The notes below the pieces were generated by a model. The model was given only the letters and a program-made list of their open reading frames with translations, had not been told where the DNA came from and made no database searches. A stretch of DNA of 64,000 nucleotides, taken from NCBI GenBank assembly GCA_036023115.1, contig JAYKKT010000074.1, positions 12,024,001 through 12,088,000 of the forward strand, in the 5' to 3' direction. The DNA comes from Brasenia schreberi (Eukaryota; Streptophyta; Magnoliopsida; Nymphaeales; Cabombaceae). This document shows positions 59,600 through 64,000 of this stretch, piece by piece; position 1 is the first letter of the stretch; each line of letters starts with the position of its first letter. A program made the translations under genes and the position numbers.

Positions 59600-62500
59600 A
59601 TATTCTGAACACCCAACTTTGAACAAAGTATCATTGAGTTGTCTACTGGTGATGGCATTAGTAAGAAAATCAGTCCTTTGTTTTTCTGATTTGACATACT
59701 CCGGTTTAAATTTTTGATTGGATATATTCTCTCTTATGAAGTGACAATCGATCTCTATATGTTTGGTTGTTTCGTGATATACTAGATTAGAAGTCATCTG
59801 TTTAGTTCTTCCATATGATTCTTGGTCAGTGAATGCATAAATCTGCCTCGATTTCCAAGAAATAGTGAAGTCGACCAAAGTCTTTAAGGTCAAATAATTT
59901 GTGAAGATTCTTTTTCAATTTTGATATTTCTTCAACGTCATCACCAGTTACAATGTTATCATCTACATAAACCGCAAGAATAGATAATTTCATACCTTTC
60001 TTGAAAAACAAAGTATGACAATTTATGCTTCTTTGATATCCCAAGCTGTATACTGCCTCACTGAGTTTTTCAAATCAGGCTCTTGGTGATTGTTTCAGCC
60101 CATAGATAGCTTTATTCAGTTTGCATATTGTATCAGCACGTGCCTTAGTATTCATGTTTTATAAATATTTCTTCATTCAAATCTCCTTGTAGGAAAACAT
60201 TTTTCACATCTAACTGCCATAGATCCCATCCCAAATTTGTTGTCATATTTAGAAGTATTCTTATGAAAGTAAGTTTTGCTATAGGTGCGAAGGTTTCATT
60301 GTAGTCAATCCCTTATGATTGACTGTAGTCCTTGGCAACAAGTCTTGCCTTATACCTTTCAATAGTGTCATATGCCTTATACTTATAGTGACAACCCATT
60401 TGCAACTCACTATATTTTTGTTCGGGGGAAGTCTCGTGATAGTCCAAGTATTATTCTTCACAAGAGCATTCAACTTTGCTTCTATTGCAACTCTTTATAA
60501 AGGATACATGTTCGCTTCTTTAAAACTTGTAGGAATCTTGTGTTTCTTGATATTCACAATAAAAGTTTGATAATTATTTGTATGTATTGGTATAAAAAAC
60601 ATAATTAGAAATAGGGTACCATGCACATAAATGTTTACCTTTGCGAATTCTCCTTGGTCCTCTCTTATACACCACGGCTTGCTTTTGTTCAGTTGTCTTC
60701 TCTCTATAGTCACTTGCGATATCCTCTGTCTCCCTGGGAATTAAGGGAAGCACATGAGGAGACATATTTTGAAAGGTAACTAACTCCCCCTGAGAAGAAT
60801 AATAGGGAGTAGATTCTGAGAAGATGACATCCATGGATACATACTATTTCCTATGGATTGGATCATAGCATTTATAACCTTTCTGATCATTTGAATAGCA
60901 AAGAAAAATATACTTTATAGCTCTAGGATCAAGTTTATCGCGACCAGGTAGGTGGGCATGAACAAAGCAGGTACAACCAAAGATATGAGTAATTATATGA
61001 AAGTGTTTTGATTCCTTATCAAGGTATTTTATGGGACTGTCACCCTTGAGTGCACTACCAGGCATCCTATTTATTAGATAGACACCACTAAGGACAACTT
61101 CCCCTAATCAATTTTTGGTACATTATGTTGAAGGAGTATTATGACTACCTTAAGGATATGACGATTTTTCCTCTTATCTATGCCATTTTGCTGAGGCGTA
61201 TATGAACAAGAAGTTTGATGAAGTATACCATTTATATGGAGGTATTTTTGTAATTGTTCACTAATGTATTCACCCCCATTATCTGAGCGAAGAACTTTTA
61301 CAGAAGTATTAAATTGAGTGAATAAATTTATGAACGATTGGAAAGATAGCAGAGACCTCAGCTTTTGATTTTATTAAGTAAACAATTGTAAGACGTGTAC
61401 AACCATCAATAAAGAAGATAAAATATTCCTAACCAAACAAAGATGTAATTAGACAAGGACTCCATATATCATAACGAAGAAGCTCAAAAGGTTGAGATCT
61501 CCTAGATTCACTCGAAGGATAAGGTGCTTGTTGGTGTTTTCCAAGTTGGCACACTTCACATTCAAACTGGGATTTATTTGACTCGACTCTAAGATGAGGT
61601 AAAACATAGTGGAGCTTGGACACAGGCAGATGTTCGAGATGACAATGCCAAAGTTTGATCTTCGTGCCTTGAGTAATTACAACAGAAGTACTGTAAGATG
61701 CAGTATGTTGAAAGTTGTCTTCCAGGATATATAAACTCTTTTGTAGACTATCATAACCAAAGATTTTTCCCATCTTCAGATCCTGAAACACATAACCAGT
61801 AGGATTGAATGTTACAATATAATTCAGTGTATGTGTTAAGGAACTAACTCTAAAAGGAGATTTATAGAAAAACTGAGAACATGATAGACTGATTTTAAAT
61901 GTGCAAAACATGTGGGTACACTTCTCTATCCAATCATGTAAGAGTGTGAGCTATCGGCCAACTTGATTGGCTCTTATTTTTGAAGAAGATGATATTTCGA
62001 AAAATATGATGGCTCTTCTACCATGTGATTTGTAGCACCAGAATCAATAATCCAAGTTTTTGAATGAAATGAAGAAAATTTGTTACCCTTCACAGTATGT
62101 GTCGCTTGATTGGCTCTTGTTTTTGAAGAAGATGATATTCCGAAAAATATGATGGCTCTTCTATCATGTGATTTGTAGTTCCAGAATCAATAATCCAAGT
62201 TTTTGAATGAAATGAAGAAAATTTGTTACCCTTCACATTATGTGTCGCTTGTGCTAGTGTAGCATGAGAAGTAGAGGGATGAGAATGTTTTGATAATTTT
62301 ATTTCTAGACCCTCGATCCTCTTAATAAGTTCTTTAGTGCCATCCATACTAGGCATTGGACTTTCAGCAACATGGGCAGAGTTATTTCGAGTGTAGGAAA
62401 ATTTGGTCGACCATGTAATTCCCAACAATTTTTTCTTAAATGTCTTGACCTCCGACAGTGAGAACACACAATTTTATCCTTATCATAATAGAAACAACCA

Positions 62501-63247
62501 CGTTTCACGTCCACGATTTTGTTGTTCACCTCTTCATGATAATGTAAGTTTTTTTCCCTAGTTTGAAGTGCATATTGTTCAGTAGTAGTGTTGTCATTCT
62601 CAAGATTTCTGTGATCTTCTCTAATCAATAAAGAATATACAGTGTCAAGCGAATGAAGTTCTTCTTGGTCTAGAATATTGATCTTTATGGATTTAAATTC
62701 TGGATTTACACCCCACAACAGGTCAAAGACTTTCTTCTCATTTTTAGCATTCCTTTCATTATGACATGATGAACACTTAATATATGTGTAGAGGAGGTGT
62801 TCATCCCATAATCCATGAAGATTCACGTAGTACTCACTAATAGAACGAGTTTCTTGTTTGTATTTTTTATTTTTTTCTAATATTTCATATTCTTTTGCTA
62901 CTTTCTTTTTTCATAGACTGCACACCAAATTTCATGAGCAGATTCAAGAAACATAAATGTTTTTGCTATTGATGGGTCATAGATTGAAGTAGCCAGGATG
63001 ATATCAAGACGTATTCCCTTCGCCAACTAGAGTATTATACATTATGTGTGGCTGGATATGGAATTTGACCCATTAGGTGAGCCCATCTCTCCCTTGCTAT
63101 AAGAGCCAGCTCTACTGACCTTGACCATTCCAAATAATTTCTGTCATCTAACTTTGTTATAGTAATATGAAAGTTTTACACTTTTTCATTTATGGAATGT
63201 TCAGAAATCTCGAAAGAGCTTTCAATCCCTTTTCTTTTACCAACCAT
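59600..63247 (-). pseudogene. Copia-C gag-pol polyprotein, degenerate
   Basis: Gag starts MVGKRKGIESSFEISEH at 63247, with KLDDRNYLEWSRSVEL; a zinc knuckle CSHCRRSRHLRKNC lies near 62425-62470. The protease motif (IIDSGATNHM / IIDSGTTNHM) occurs twice because of a tandem duplication. Pre-integrase shows LWHCHLEHLPVSK near 61650. Later blocks: KGDSPIKYL, YIFLCYSNDQKGYKCYDP, RT with LAVYVDDNIVTGDDVEEI near 59940-59990, and RNase H FHFIRENI-like sequence near 59720. Frequent stops, shifts and lost RT segments make it inactive. Confidence 0.9.
61963..62240 (-). repeat. 143-bp tandem duplication in Copia-C protease region
   Basis: Plus-strand unit from 61963 repeats from 62106 (ttgattggctctt...), with few differences. 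Each unit encodes the protease motif and the following SYFS(E/K)YHLLQKQEP block. Confidence 0.88.
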
Positions 63248-63550
63248 TTAACAATAATCCAACATTAACTTACTTATCACAATGTGTTTTATACCAAACC
63301 GTGGGATGTTCACAATATTCTTCACACGTAGAATATATATCAAAGTCACACGCAGACTGTCACCTGATCACGATATGTTTCACACCAAATCGTGAGATGT
63401 TTACAACATTCTTCACATGCAAACTGCCACATGTTTCACACGCAGAATCCGTATTTGCTTCACACGCACACTGCCACTTTAAACACCTATTACTTTGACT
63501 CAAAAACCAATCTTCTCTCTCCAAAAAAATACAATATGAATGCCTTATAG

Positions 63551-63562
63551 GCTCTGATACCA
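63551..63562 (-). promoter_or_regulatory. Copia-C primer-binding site
   Basis: Minus-strand TGGTATCAGAGC, the standard initiator Met-tRNA site, abutting the 5' LTR. Confidence 0.92.
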
Positions 63563-63850
63563 TGTTATAAACATTCAATTACTAAGAAAGAATAAAGAAA
63601 CTTACAAATATTGGCAGATTGGAGGTATTCCTTCCAATCTGCCCAGAGATGACTCTTGGTGCCTCTCACACGACTGTCGCCTCTCTTTCTTCCTTCTTGC
63701 TTAAAATTAAACTTAACCCTAATCACACTATATATATAAGCACAATCTAACTTCAATAACTAATTTACCCCTAATATTAATTAAATACAACTAAATAGAT
63801 ACATAACATGAACATGGATTATAATGAGTCCACTTTGGGACCCGATACAA
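63563..63850 (-). repeat. Copia-C 5' LTR
   Basis: Matches 59281-59567; stem-loop at 63613-63643. The terminal ~9 bp present in the other LTR (tagctaaca on the plus strand) are replaced by unrelated sequence. Confidence 0.92.
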
Positions 63851-64000
63851 GCATGGGAAGTTGACCCCTCTCGTCGATAGTAACACAGATGGCTAAGCCC
63901 ATCGGTCTTCACTTTGTGGGTAATGATTAGTTGAAAGTAAGATCAAACGAGTCTTTTAATAATTTTTGCCTTTTTCCATGAGGGTTTAATGCTTTCTTTT
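63851..64000. other. Rest of RopGEF intron 5
   Basis: 150 bp without an exon. The next RopGEF exon is expected beyond the window. Confidence 0.6.

Larger units (their letters stand above)
59281..63850 (-). mobile_element. Copia-C LTR retrotransposon in RopGEF intron 5
   Basis: Minus-strand element, antisense to RopGEF. 3' LTR 59281-59576, 5' LTR 63563-63850, primer site 63551-63562 and polypurine tract 59577-59590. Its LTRs share a stem-loop with Copia-B, so the two are related. The outer end of the 5' LTR lacks its last ~9 bp and no target duplication is found, so that end seems to have been lost by deletion. Confidence 0.93.

Overview
The window is nuclear DNA of a flowering plant. It has spliced genes of plant-only families (a PRONE-domain RopGEF and a SAWADEE homeodomain protein), AT-rich intergenic DNA, and plant-type Copia, hAT and RTE transposons with TTG-repeat tails. 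I cannot name the species. No bacterial genes, CRISPR array, rRNA or true tRNA gene was seen. Three host genes can be read. (1) At the left edge on the minus strand is the first exon of a long-chain fatty alcohol oxidase (FAO) gene; the rest would lie left of base 1. (2) A nine-exon gene on the minus strand, 42629 down to 11849, encodes a 374-residue SAWADEE homeodomain protein (SHH2-like). All nine exons join in frame at GT-AG sites, although the gene covers 30.8 kb. (3) At the right edge on the plus strand are the first five coding exons of a RopGEF closest to Arabidopsis RopGEF14; its fifth intron holds a Copia element and runs off the window. Layout: 1-6.2 kb FAO exon 1, microsatellites, SINE heads and a hAT-type MITE; 6.9-10.2 kb a nearly complete RTE LINE with an 18-bp target duplication; 11.8-12.3 kb last SHH exon; 12.3-32.4 kb a 20.1-kb SHH intron holding nested transposons (a hAT interrupted by a Copia, itself interrupted by two RTE copies; then a second Copia interrupted by a second hAT); 32.4-36.4 kb SHH exons 8 to 2 with two RTE pieces in introns; 36.4-42.6 kb SHH intron 1 with an RTE-in-RTE-in-RTE nest; 45.0-47.1 kb a small non-autonomous LTR element; 47-55.7 kb gene-poor DNA with a SINE-like RTE derivative, SINE heads and MITEs; 56.0-59.0 kb RopGEF exons; 59.3-63.9 kb a Copia element antisense to the RopGEF gene. 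The most interesting feature is the SHH gene. Known members of this family read H3K9 methylation or help recruit Pol IV in RNA-directed DNA methylation, a pathway that silences transposons. Here such a gene is filled with likely targets of that pathway, including an inverted RTE pair in intron 1 that would fold into a hairpin of about 890 bp in the pre-mRNA, and a 20-kb intron before the last exon. This suggests, but does not prove, a self-sensing loop.
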